This document shows, piece by piece, positions 1-6,619 of a DNA stretch of 9,123 nucleotides (within the stretch, counting starts at the first letter, position 1; each line of letters starts with the position of its first letter). This stretch comes from Acidobacteriaceae bacterium (GTDB lineage Bacteria > Acidobacteriota > Terriglobia > Bryobacterales > Bryobacteraceae): NCBI GenBank assembly GCA_019245255.1, contig JAFARV010001004.1, positions 1-9,123 of the forward strand. Reading direction: 5' to 3'. The translations under genes were made by a program, and so were the position numbers. The notes under the pieces are model-generated. The model had not been told where the DNA came from. It saw nothing but the letters and a program-made list of their open reading frames with translations, and ran no database searches.

Positions 1-178
1 CAATCCCGTATCCCCATTCCTCTCGACGCGTCTCGCAATCGCCATTATCGGCTCCTTCCATCCGAAGGATCACTACGGTCAGATGGTCGAGTACCTGCGG
101 ATGAACAGTATCGTCCCGCCTGCAAGCCGCCCGCGGCCACAACAACAACAGTCCTCGCAACCCAAACCTCAAAAATGA
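1..178 (+). CDS. DinB-family (DinB-like four-helix) protein, C-terminal fragment
   Basis: The reading frame from base 2 is open to a TGA at 176-178 and gives 58 residues; the 5' part lies outside the window. The fragment contains HPKDHYGQMVEYLRMN followed by IVPPASRP, which I recognise as the typical end of DinB/YfiT-like four-helix-bundle proteins common in Acidobacteria. The HxxxH arrangement (fragment residues 20 and 24) fits the position of the last metal-binding histidine of that fold. Family members are small cytosolic metal-binding proteins, some of them thiol-dependent S-transferases; the substrate here is unknown. The last 15 or so residues are a low-complexity Gln/Pro/Ser/Lys tail (RPQQQQSSQPKPQK), probably disordered. 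The call rests on the short conserved block only, so the family is likely but not certain. The gene is separated by 286 bp from the receptor and is probably not co-regulated with it. Confidence 0.65.
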   Translation, partial: NPVSPFLSTRLAIAIIGSFHPKDHYGQMVEYLRMNSIVPPASRPRPQQQQSSQPKPQK

Positions 179-464
179 AGGCAGGTTTGCAGCAGCTGCC
201 CACATGGTGAGAGGTTTCCCTGTTCGGTAGTCCTGATTCTCCATTTCAGGCTGAGCCAAGACAGTACCACCTCCTAAGCTCAAATATCGAGCAGAATCAT
301 GTTCTGACAAAGATAAACGAAATCCTGATAGACCCGTTTCGGTTGTTGAGGCTACCCTCTCCACATATTTCTTCAGTGCCAGGTCTTTCGGCTCACACAG
401 GCCGCTCATCAGCGCGGAATGATCCGACTCCAAGGCGCTGCGTGGCTTAGAAAGGAGCACTATC
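179..464 (+). promoter_or_regulatory. Intergenic leader upstream of the receptor; weak promoter candidate
   Basis: No gene is visible in these 286 bases on either strand. The region should contain the promoter of the receptor-regulator unit. The best sigma-70-like pair I can find is CTGACA at 304-309 and GATAGA at 327-332, separated by 17 bases. The upstream hexamer matches the consensus at five of six positions, the downstream one at only three. A start near base 340 would leave an untranslated leader of about 125 bases. An imperfectly supported stem (CAGCGC at 410-415 with GCGCTG at 435-440, 19-base loop) lies just before the ribosome binding site. None of this is strong evidence. Confidence 0.25.
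452..457 (+). promoter_or_regulatory. Ribosome binding site of the TonB-dependent receptor
   Basis: AAGGAG lies 7 bases before the GTG at 465. It is a near-perfect Shine-Dalgarno sequence at good spacing and decides the start: GTG at 465, which is followed directly by a signal-peptide-like N-terminus. Confidence 0.75.
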
Positions 465-3400
465 GTGAGAACATCAATCGCGATAGCAGGCGCGATGATT
501 CTCCTTGCCTCTATCCCAACTAACGCACAGGATCTTGCAAGCATCATCGGCACGATTACCGACCAGTCCGGTGCAGTGATCCCCGCTGTTACAGTCACAG
601 TCTCCAATCCGGACAAAGGATTCATTAGAAAATTTACGTCGGATTCGGTAGGTGAATACGCTGCTGCCCGTGTGCCGATCGGTAACTACCTTATTGAGGC
701 GGAGAAGCCCGGCTTTCGGAAACTCTTGCGGAGTGGCATCACCTTGCAGGTAGGACAGACGCTGCGCGTAAACCTGCAGCTCGATATAGGCTCGCCGGTC
801 CAGGAAATGGTCGTAGCCGGGAATGCGCCCCGCGTGGACACCGAATCGGGAGCGATTTCAGATGTTGTTACGGGCGCGCAGGTCAGCCAGCTCAACCTGA
901 ACGCCAGGAATTTCGCCAACCTGGCGACGCTTGTTCCTGGCGCGGCAACGTTGGGATCCGGGTTTGATTCCTCGAGTGTAGGGGTGTTGGCGAACGCGGC
1001 GATCGCGTTCAATGGCCTGCCCGTCAATATCCAGAACTGGGAGGTCGATGGCACCAATAACATCGATCAAGGCTCCGGCAGCGGGTCGATCATGACCTAC
1101 CCAAGCGTGGATTCCATCGCCGAATTCCGGGTCTCGACTTCCAATTACAGCGCAGAATATGGCAAATCCGGAGGTGCCAACATCGAGGTCGTGACGAAAT
1201 CCGGCACCAAGGACTTTCATGGCGACCTGTTCGAGTTTGTCCGTAATGACGTTTTCGATGCTAATGACTGGTTCATCAACCGCGCCATCACTTCAGATGG
1301 CAGTGCGGCTCCTAAAACTCCACTGAAGAGGAATAACTGGGGATTTACCTTGGGCGGTCCGGTGTTTATTCCCGGCCATTACAACGCACAACGTAACAAG
1401 ACGTTCTTCTTCGTCTCCGAAGAGTGGCGTGAAAACCGCGAGGGAACCGTCATCAATTCCCAGGTGCCAACGCTCCGGATGAGGCAAGGCGATTTCAGCG
1501 AATGCGATGCCAACTCATCTGCTTACAATCCCATCGTGGCGTCGGGCTGCGTGGTCCCCACCAATCCGGCGACTGGCGCACCTTTCCCGAACGATATCGT
1601 TCCTATTGACCCCTCAGCCGGCGCCTTGCTGAATGCCCTGGTGCCATTACCAAACAACGGTGTCGATTTCTATACTGCCGCGCCGAGTCTTCCAACTTCA
1701 TTCAGAGAAGACATGTTCAGGATCGACCATAACATCACCGATAACATTCGCGCGTTCTTCCGCTATACCCAGGATGCTTTTGAAGCTGATTTCGTGCCGA
1801 CACTCTGGTCATCAGCGAACTTTGGAACCGTGAAATCAAAGTGGACGAGTCCGGCAAAATCGGCCGTATTCCACCTGACGGAAAGCATCCGGCCCGACCT
1901 TCTCAATGAATTTGTCGCAAGCTTTTCCGCGGACGTCAATACTGTCAATAACTACACCGGATTCGACTCCCCCGCCGGGTCCATTAATAAGCCAAGTGAT
2001 TTTTCGATGAAGACGATCTTCCCGGCCAACCAGAGCCAGCCGAAACTTCCAGGCATCGCTCTCAGCGGCGGCGTACCGTTTCCTTTTGCCGAATCAACCG
2101 GCTTCGAGTTTTTTTTCTGGGATCCGCAGCCTGCTATAAAGGACAACTTGATCTGGACGCACGGCCGGCACACGTTCAAGACTGGTGTTTTTCTGCTGTA
2201 TAACCACATCAACACGACGACAAATATTGGTTTGAACACGCAAGGGTCTCTTTCTTTCGGCACAGGCTATAACTCCACCATCAGCACCGGAAACGCGCTA
2301 GCTGATATGTATCTGGGGAACATCGCCCAATATCAGGAGTACGGGAGAGTCTTCAATGGAAACCTTCTGGGGGGTCCAGCTCTGGGACATTGGCGTCAGT
2401 GGGACTTTGAACCCTACGTGCAAGACGATTGGCGCATTACTCCTCATCTCACCTTGAATCTCGGTTTGCGCTACTCCTGGTTGACCGCTTTTCACGACAC
2501 TGAAAATCCGACCAATGATTCTCTTTTTGTACCTTCGCTTTATAATCCGTCCAAGGAAGCACAACTCGATTCGAACGGCAACCTGATTCCGGGTACCGGG
2601 GCGAATTACTTGAACTATGGCAATGGATTAGTCCAATGCGGTTCGGGAGGAATCCCCGCGGGTTGTTACAAGCCGTTTCGAGGAACTTTCTCGCCGCGCT
2701 TTGGCTTTTCTTGGGATCCCTTCGGGAATGGTACTACCGCCATTCGGGGAGGTTACGCTTTAACCTGGGATAGCGGCAATCCGCTGCATAATGGAGCCGG
2801 CTTCAATGGAAACCCGCCAACGGCCACTAACTTACTCGCCTACAATGTCCAGGGCTATCAAAACATCGCATCTGGACCGCTCGGGCCGGCTACCTTCTCT
2901 AATGTCAGCCTGACTAAATGGCAGGAGATCCACCAATTTAATTTCGGCATTCAGCATCAATTTCGAGGCACTAACATCCTTAGCGTAAGCTATGTCGGCA
3001 CGCTCGGACGTCATCTGCAACAAAACATCAATATTGATCAAGTGCCAATCGGAGTCGGCATCGAGAATGCACCCGCGCTTGCGGGCGCGCCGAATTGTGA
3101 TGCGCGAGGAAACTGCGATGTGCAAACCATTCTGATGAACAATCAGGAGCCATCGGTTTTCTTCGTCCCGTACCGTGGCTATGCTGCCATAAATCAACGG
3201 CAGATGACGGGTAATTCGAATTACAATTCGCTGCAGGCGAATTTCCGGCACGCCTTTGGCTGGGGGTTATCCTTTCAGGCTGCATACACCTGGTCACACG
3301 AACTCGACAACATGTTCCAAGGCGGCGGCTCCAATTCAGGAGGTACGAACGGAATCGACGATCAGGACCTGCATCGCTGGTATGGCACTGGAGGCCTGAA

Positions 3401-4025
3401 TCAGGCACAAATCCTGATCCTGAACTACGTTTATAACCTTCCGTTCTTTAAAAGGGCATCCAATCCCATCGTTCGCAATGCGCTTGGAGGCTGGGAGATC
3501 AGCGGCATCAGCAGTTTCATGACCGGAACCCCGCTCGCGGTCACGTGTGGCATCAACGGCCTGTCTACCGGAATTGGTGGGCCGACCGGCTGCAATTCTC
3601 TTGGCCCGCTTGGTATCAAGAAGAGTACTGTTGACGATCCACAGTTCGGTCCCACACCGACGTGGTTTGATCCGAGCCTGCTGGGGCAAGTGACCGTGCC
3701 TCAGCTTCGCGCCGACAACCAGCCAGGAATGTTTGGTTATATGGGCAAATACGCTTTGACCGGGCCTGGCCGAAATAACTGGGATCTGGCTCTTATGAAG
3801 AACATCCAGATGCCATGGTTTGGTAGCGAGCGCTCCTCGCTGCAGTTTCGCGCCGAGAGCTATAACACGTTCAACCACCCGCAGTGGAGCGGCATCAATC
3901 TCTCTTGCAGCAGCACAACGGCGCCGGGCGCTCCCTGTGACGGAGATCAGAACATCGGCAACGGCGAGGTCAGCAGTGCGGCAAGGCCGCGGATTTTGCA
4001 ATTCGGACTGAAATTCATCTTTTGA
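465..4025 (+). CDS. Oar-like TonB-dependent outer-membrane receptor with N-terminal carboxypeptidase-regulatory-like domain
   Basis: A 1186-residue outer-membrane protein, typical in length for the acidobacterial Oar-like TonB-dependent receptor family. Residues 1-21 form a Sec signal peptide with a likely cut after PTNA. Residues about 25-108 (IIGTITDQSGAVIPAVTVTV ... GNYLIEAEKPGF) are a carboxypeptidase-regulatory-like beta-sandwich. Residues about 110-248 form the plug, ending in SAEYGKSGGANIEVVTKSGT, a hallmark of this family. The rest is a beta-barrel rich in aromatic strands (FFFVSEEW, QFNFGIQHQF, SLQFRAESYNTFNHPQW), ending in LQFGLKFIF with a C-terminal Phe suited to BAM-dependent insertion. 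Such receptors are thought to import large or scarce substrates, using energy from TonB-ExbBD; no substrate can be read from the sequence, and no TonB, ExbB or ExbD gene is in the window. The GTG start is supported by AAGGAG 7 bases upstream. The stop overlaps the start of the next gene, an AraC regulator, suggesting co-transcription. Confidence 0.93.
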   Translation: MRTSIAIAGAMILLASIPTNAQDLASIIGTITDQSGAVIPAVTVTVSNPDKGFIRKFTSDSVGEYAAARVPIGNYLIEAEKPGFRKLLRSGITLQVGQTLRVNLQLDIGSPVQEMVVAGNAPRVDTESGAISDVVTGAQVSQLNLNARNFANLATLVPGAATLGSGFDSSSVGVLANAAIAFNGLPVNIQNWEVDGTNNIDQGSGSGSIMTYPSVDSIAEFRVSTSNYSAEYGKSGGANIEVVTKSGTKDFHGDLFEFVRNDVFDANDWFINRAITSDGSAAPKTPLKRNNWGFTLGGPVFIPGHYNAQRNKTFFFVSEEWRENREGTVINSQVPTLRMRQGDFSECDANSSAYNPIVASGCVVPTNPATGAPFPNDIVPIDPSAGALLNALVPLPNNGVDFYTAAPSLPTSFREDMFRIDHNITDNIRAFFRYTQDAFEADFVPTLWSSANFGTVKSKWTSPAKSAVFHLTESIRPDLLNEFVASFSADVNTVNNYTGFDSPAGSINKPSDFSMKTIFPANQSQPKLPGIALSGGVPFPFAESTGFEFFFWDPQPAIKDNLIWTHGRHTFKTGVFLLYNHINTTTNIGLNTQGSLSFGTGYNSTISTGNALADMYLGNIAQYQEYGRVFNGNLLGGPALGHWRQWDFEPYVQDDWRITPHLTLNLGLRYSWLTAFHDTENPTNDSLFVPSLYNPSKEAQLDSNGNLIPGTGANYLNYGNGLVQCGSGGIPAGCYKPFRGTFSPRFGFSWDPFGNGTTAIRGGYALTWDSGNPLHNGAGFNGNPPTATNLLAYNVQGYQNIASGPLGPATFSNVSLTKWQEIHQFNFGIQHQFRGTNILSVSYVGTLGRHLQQNINIDQVPIGVGIENAPALAGAPNCDARGNCDVQTILMNNQEPSVFFVPYRGYAAINQRQMTGNSNYNSLQANFRHAFGWGLSFQAAYTWSHELDNMFQGGGSNSGGTNGIDDQDLHRWYGTGGLNQAQILILNYVYNLPFFKRASNPIVRNALGGWEISGISSFMTGTPLAVTCGINGLSTGIGGPTGCNSLGPLGIKKSTVDDPQFGPTPTWFDPSLLGQVTVPQLRADNQPGMFGYMGKYALTGPGRNNWDLALMKNIQMPWFGSERSSLQFRAESYNTFNHPQWSGINLSCSSTTAPGAPCDGDQNIGNGEVSSAARPRILQFGLKFIF

Positions 4026-5068
4026 CCGGCGATCTTGCTGAGTTATCCTGCGGCGCGCCGGAACCCTCCCAAGCGAGTATCATTACTGGATACGGAGAGA
4101 GGCGCGTTATCCCAGCAGAAACCAGCGTAACGTGGCAGAGCGTTGACTCCTTCGTTGACCGTCAAATCACGGCTGAGAGATTCCACGTCTGGCCATTCGT
4201 CAACGCGTATCCCGTGGACGTACGCTTTCTAATACTGGATCGCCGCTACGACGTTCCCATGCACAGGCCGGATCACCTCGAAGTGGTGATCTTCGAGTCG
4301 GGCGAGCTCGGTTACGAAGTCGAAGACCGCACCTGCACAGTGCATAAGAACGACATCATAGTGGTAGGAGACCGCATCCGGCATCGATGCCTGCCGCTCG
4401 GGGTTGCGCAGTGCGAGGCGAGGTCGGTCGTGCTCTCGTTTCTTCCGAACTTGATCCACTCCGGCGTTCCACTCAGTGATGATCTGCAATATTTGCTGCC
4501 CTTCACTTTGCCGGGCTCTTTTGTGAATGTGATTCCAGCGGGCACAGGAATATCGCGCGAGGTGTTCGATTTTATCGAGCGCATCCGCGCCGAGTTGCCA
4601 GGAGATTCAGAACGTTCGCGCCTGGCCATCAAGACCTACCTGAAGATGATCATGCTCGCGCTCGTGAACTACTACGCCGAGCGGGGAGCGACGCGCAAAG
4701 CTCTGGATGAACAGCAGAACCGCGTGAAGCGCATTGCGCCGGTATTGGAGCATATCGGGCAGCACTACTGCGAGCCGATCCGGGTGAATGATGCATCCCG
4801 GCTCTGCGCTATGAGCAATTGTTGTTTCTTGCAGTTGTTCAAGAATGTGACTGGTCAGTCATTTGTGGCTTATCTGAACCGTTTCCGCGTGAACCGGGCG
4901 CAGGACTTGCTGGAAACAACCGACCGGACCCTTTCCGATATCAGCCTGGAGACCGGATTCTGCAGTCAGAGCTATTTCGGCATGATGTTCCGGCGCATCA
5001 CGGGAACAACGCCGCTCCAGTACCGGCTTACTCAAAAGCGCTCTTGTGCCGGTTGCAAGTCGGCATAA
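4022..5068 (+). CDS. AraC-family transcriptional regulator with N-terminal cupin-like sensor domain
   Basis: A 348-residue DNA-binding regulator. Residues about 60-130 (from VDVRFLILDRRYDVPMHRPDHLEVVIFESGELGYEVE to VVGDRIRHRCLP) look like the cupin arm of AraC proteins, where a ligand would bind. Residues about 236-336 are the paired helix-turn-helix domain: first helices near 251-273 (IRVNDASRLCAMSNCCFLQLFK), second near 303-326 (LSDISLETGFCSQSYFGMMFRR), then the conserved TGTTPLQYR. Length is a little above the usual 280-320, from about 50 extra N-terminal residues without recognisable motif. The frame opens after a stop at 3938-3940, and the only common start before the sensor domain is TTG at 4022. 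That start overlaps the receptor stop by four bases and has no clear Shine-Dalgarno, so expression probably depends on coupling to the receptor. Cysteines at 262, 267, 268 and 314 and a terminal CAGC (342-345) are unusual. The gene is convergent with the aminotransferase at 20 bp. Its targets and ligand are unknown; autoregulation of the receptor unit is a reasonable guess. Confidence 0.9.
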   Translation: MTGDLAELSCGAPEPSQASIITGYGERRVIPAETSVTWQSVDSFVDRQITAERFHVWPFVNAYPVDVRFLILDRRYDVPMHRPDHLEVVIFESGELGYEVEDRTCTVHKNDIIVVGDRIRHRCLPLGVAQCEARSVVLSFLPNLIHSGVPLSDDLQYLLPFTLPGSFVNVIPAGTGISREVFDFIERIRAELPGDSERSRLAIKTYLKMIMLALVNYYAERGATRKALDEQQNRVKRIAPVLEHIGQHYCEPIRVNDASRLCAMSNCCFLQLFKNVTGQSFVAYLNRFRVNRAQDLLETTDRTLSDISLETGFCSQSYFGMMFRRITGTTPLQYRLTQKRSCAGCKSA

Positions 5069-5088
5069 AAAACTTCAAGCTTGGCCTC

Positions 5089-6441
5089 TCAGCTATGTAC
5101 AGCGGCTCGCTCAGTCATCATGTGTCCGGCGCGTTGTTGATCCACTTCCTCCTGAATGAAAGCCACAGTTTCAGCCGCGATATCTAGCATCTGTCGGAAC
5201 TCATCATGCGGCGTGGTCAGCGGCGGCTTGAATTTGAGCACGTTTACTCCAGTGCCGCCAAATTGAGTGATCAGCCCGCGATCCAATGCGAACTCCCAGG
5301 CTTTACGGCAAGCGCGAGTGGCTGGAGCCTTGGTTTCCCGATCCTCGACGAAATCGACACCGATGAACAAGCCAGGGCCCCGCACATCACCAATCACCTC
5401 AAAACGCCGGGCGAGTTGACGGAACCATTCTGTCGCCTCGGCTCCCAGAATCTGCGCTTGCTCGACCAGGTTCTCTCTCTCGATGATGTCCAGAACCGCC
5501 AGGCCTGCGGCCGCCGCTGTCGGCTGATTCATGAATGTCAACATATGCCATGGTTCTGATTCGAGGCCCTCTGGAATCAGATCCGCCCGCGTGGTGAAGG
5601 TTCCGATTGGAAAACCCCCGCCCAAACCTTTGCCGGCGACCAGAATATCGGGGCGGACATCGAACAGGTCACAAGCCCACATTGCGCCGCAGCGGCCCAA
5701 CCCGGTCTGAATCTCATCCACTATCAGAAGCACACCCCGCTCGCGGCACACGCGCTGAATTCCGTCGTAATACTCAGCCGGAAACAGAGTGTGCCCGTTT
5801 GGCCCCTGTACGATCTCCATCAGGAACGCTGCGACCTGACCGGAACTGGCGCCATCCAGATCCGCTTCCAAGGCCCGGACTGCCGCCTTCCAGATCTCCG
5901 GACCATCGCCCAGAGGCGAGCGATAACGGTCAGCCGAAGGAATCTGCCGGAACCCTGGCCAGCGCGCCGCGCCAGGGAGCCATTTGCGCAAGGCCGGCAT
6001 ACCTGTCAGTCCCATTGTGGCGAGCGACATGCCGTGATAGGCGCCAGTCAGCGAAAGCACTTCTGGGCGGCCCGTAACGCGGATCGCAAACTTGATCGCT
6101 GCCTCTATGGCTTCGCCGCCTCCCGTGCATATGAAAGTCTTCGTCAGTCCCGCAGGCATAATCGTCGCCAGCCTATGGCAAAACTCGATCACGGCCACGC
6201 TCTCATGAAGAATATTCGTTGAAGGTAATGTCGCCATCTGGCGCGCCACTGCGGTAGCGACTTCGGGTCGTGCGTGACCCACCATCGCTGGTCCAGCAGA
6301 TCCGGACATGCTGTCCAGATAGGCATTCCCGTGAATGTCCCACAAACGGGATCCCTCGGCGCGCTCGAAAATCAGAGACTTTTCTCTCTTAACAGCATGC
6401 AGCACGTAGTCGTTTGACAGGCGCTCGAAATCTCTGGTCAC
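5089..6441 (-). CDS. Class III PLP-dependent aminotransferase family protein
   Basis: Cytosolic fold-type I PLP enzyme, 450 residues from the chosen start. Visible landmarks: an N-terminal IFERAEGSRLWDIHGNAYLD block, the phosphate-binding TGGGEA near 105-115, Y135 in AYHGM stacking on the cofactor, D242 and Q245 in VDEIQTGLGR, the Schiff-base lysine K271 in LVAGKGLGGG, and a C-terminal GDVRGPGLFIGVDFVEDRET segment. Overall it resembles the 2,2-dialkylglycine decarboxylase / 4-aminobutyrate aminotransferase / AGXT2 group, which moves an amino group from an amine or amino acid to a 2-oxo acid. Residues I align with the dialkylglycine decarboxylase Gln52, Trp138 and Arg406 are S48, Y135 and K403, so that decarboxylase activity is doubtful; the substrate is open. 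The start is GTG at 6441, preceded by GGAGG with 5 bases spacing. An upstream TTG at 6564 would add 41 residues (491 in all), but has no ribosome binding site, lower third-position GC, and would leave almost no room for divergent promoters. The gene is divergent from the glycoside hydrolase and convergent with the AraC gene. Confidence 0.92.
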   Translation of the reverse strand: MTRDFERLSNDYVLHAVKREKSLIFERAEGSRLWDIHGNAYLDSMSGSAGPAMVGHARPEVATAVARQMATLPSTNILHESVAVIEFCHRLATIMPAGLTKTFICTGGGEAIEAAIKFAIRVTGRPEVLSLTGAYHGMSLATMGLTGMPALRKWLPGAARWPGFRQIPSADRYRSPLGDGPEIWKAAVRALEADLDGASSGQVAAFLMEIVQGPNGHTLFPAEYYDGIQRVCRERGVLLIVDEIQTGLGRCGAMWACDLFDVRPDILVAGKGLGGGFPIGTFTTRADLIPEGLESEPWHMLTFMNQPTAAAAGLAVLDIIERENLVEQAQILGAEATEWFRQLARRFEVIGDVRGPGLFIGVDFVEDRETKAPATRACRKAWEFALDRGLITQFGGTGVNVLKFKPPLTTPHDEFRQMLDIAAETVAFIQEEVDQQRAGHMMTERAAVHS

Positions 6442-6446
6442 CCTGG

Positions 6447-6451
6447 CCTCC
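6447..6451 (-). promoter_or_regulatory. Ribosome binding site deciding the aminotransferase start
   Basis: Reading the minus strand, GGAGG is followed by CCAGG and the GTG at 6441-6439. The full core with 5-base spacing strongly favours this GTG over the TTG at 6564, which lacks any such sequence. The resulting 450 residues also fit the roughly 430-450 typical of this family, and place the PLP lysine at 271, next to position 272 in dialkylglycine decarboxylase. Confidence 0.65.
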
Positions 6452-6571
6452 GTTGGTGAGCTGAACTGACGAATCTGTTCTAACGCGATTGCCGGGTCGA
6501 CATCTATCAAAAAAGCAGAAATTTCTGTCGTACTGCGGTTTTGCGCCGCAGACGTTCCCGCCAAATTCAGA

Positions 6572-6593
6572 CCGGAAGTTGATAGACTTCCGG
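6572..6593. promoter_or_regulatory. Perfect inverted repeat, possible operator or 5' UTR hairpin
   Basis: CCGGAAGT (6572-6579) and ACTTCCGG (6586-6593) are exact reverse complements around a 6-base centre TGATAG. Centre and arms give a 22-bp dyad typical in size for a dimeric repressor or activator site. It ends 26 bases before the hydrolase ATG at 6620 and lies 131 bases before the aminotransferase GTG. As RNA it would form an 8-bp GC-capped stem with a 6-base loop near the hydrolase start. There is no T-run behind it on either strand, which speaks against a terminator. I see no second copy in the window. Which protein, if any, binds here is unknown; the nearby AraC regulator is a candidate, though AraC sites are more often direct repeats. 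Confidence 0.5.
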
Positions 6594-6619
6594 CCCGGGC
6601 TCGAAATACCGTGGAAACG

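Larger units (their letters stand above)
6442..6619. promoter_or_regulatory. Divergent control region between aminotransferase and glycoside hydrolase
   Basis: These 178 bases separate the two divergent start codons and should hold both promoters. On the minus strand an ACGACA element, a 17-base spacer and GATAGA (ending near 6503) resemble a weak sigma-70 promoter for the aminotransferase. A poly-T stretch (minus strand, about 6509-6515) sits in that spacer. A strong inverted repeat is at 6572-6593 and is listed separately. No confident promoter is visible for the hydrolase. If the aminotransferase really starts at TTG 6564, most of this region would be coding. Confidence 0.4.

Noticed and set aside
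180..200. GGCAG...CTGCC hairpin just after the DinB stop, as a terminator
   Set aside because: Only 5 paired bases with an 11-base loop and no T-run; an inner GCAGC-A-GCTGC palindrome cannot form a proper loop.
410..440. CAGCGC...GCGCTG stem upstream of the receptor ribosome binding site, as a riboswitch or regulatory hairpin
   Set aside because: Six base pairs across a 19-base loop is easily a chance match and there is no further conserved structure.
3336..4001. 221-codon open frame on the minus strand inside the receptor gene
   Set aside because: It lies wholly opposite the well-supported receptor barrel, has an Arg/Ala-rich composition without recognisable domain, and no ribosome binding site was evident; it is a shadow frame.
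5041..5095. Bidirectional terminator between the convergent AraC and aminotransferase genes
   Set aside because: The 20-bp gap has an A-run (T-run on the minus strand) and the palindrome AAGCTT, but no stem-loop placed before a T-run in either direction.
5607..6077. 156-codon plus-strand frame opposite the aminotransferase
   Set aside because: Pro/Arg-rich product typical of antisense frames in GC-rich genes; the minus strand has clear PLP-enzyme motifs over the same bases.
6359..6430. Repeated GCGCTCGAAA at 6361 and 6421
   Set aside because: Both encode the Phe-Glu-Arg tripeptide of the aminotransferase on the minus strand, so codon reuse explains the repeat.
6593..6600. GCCCGGGC palindrome next to the inverted repeat
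   Set aside because: Self-complementary 8-mer with no loop in GC-rich DNA; likely chance, although it overlaps the edge of the dyad.
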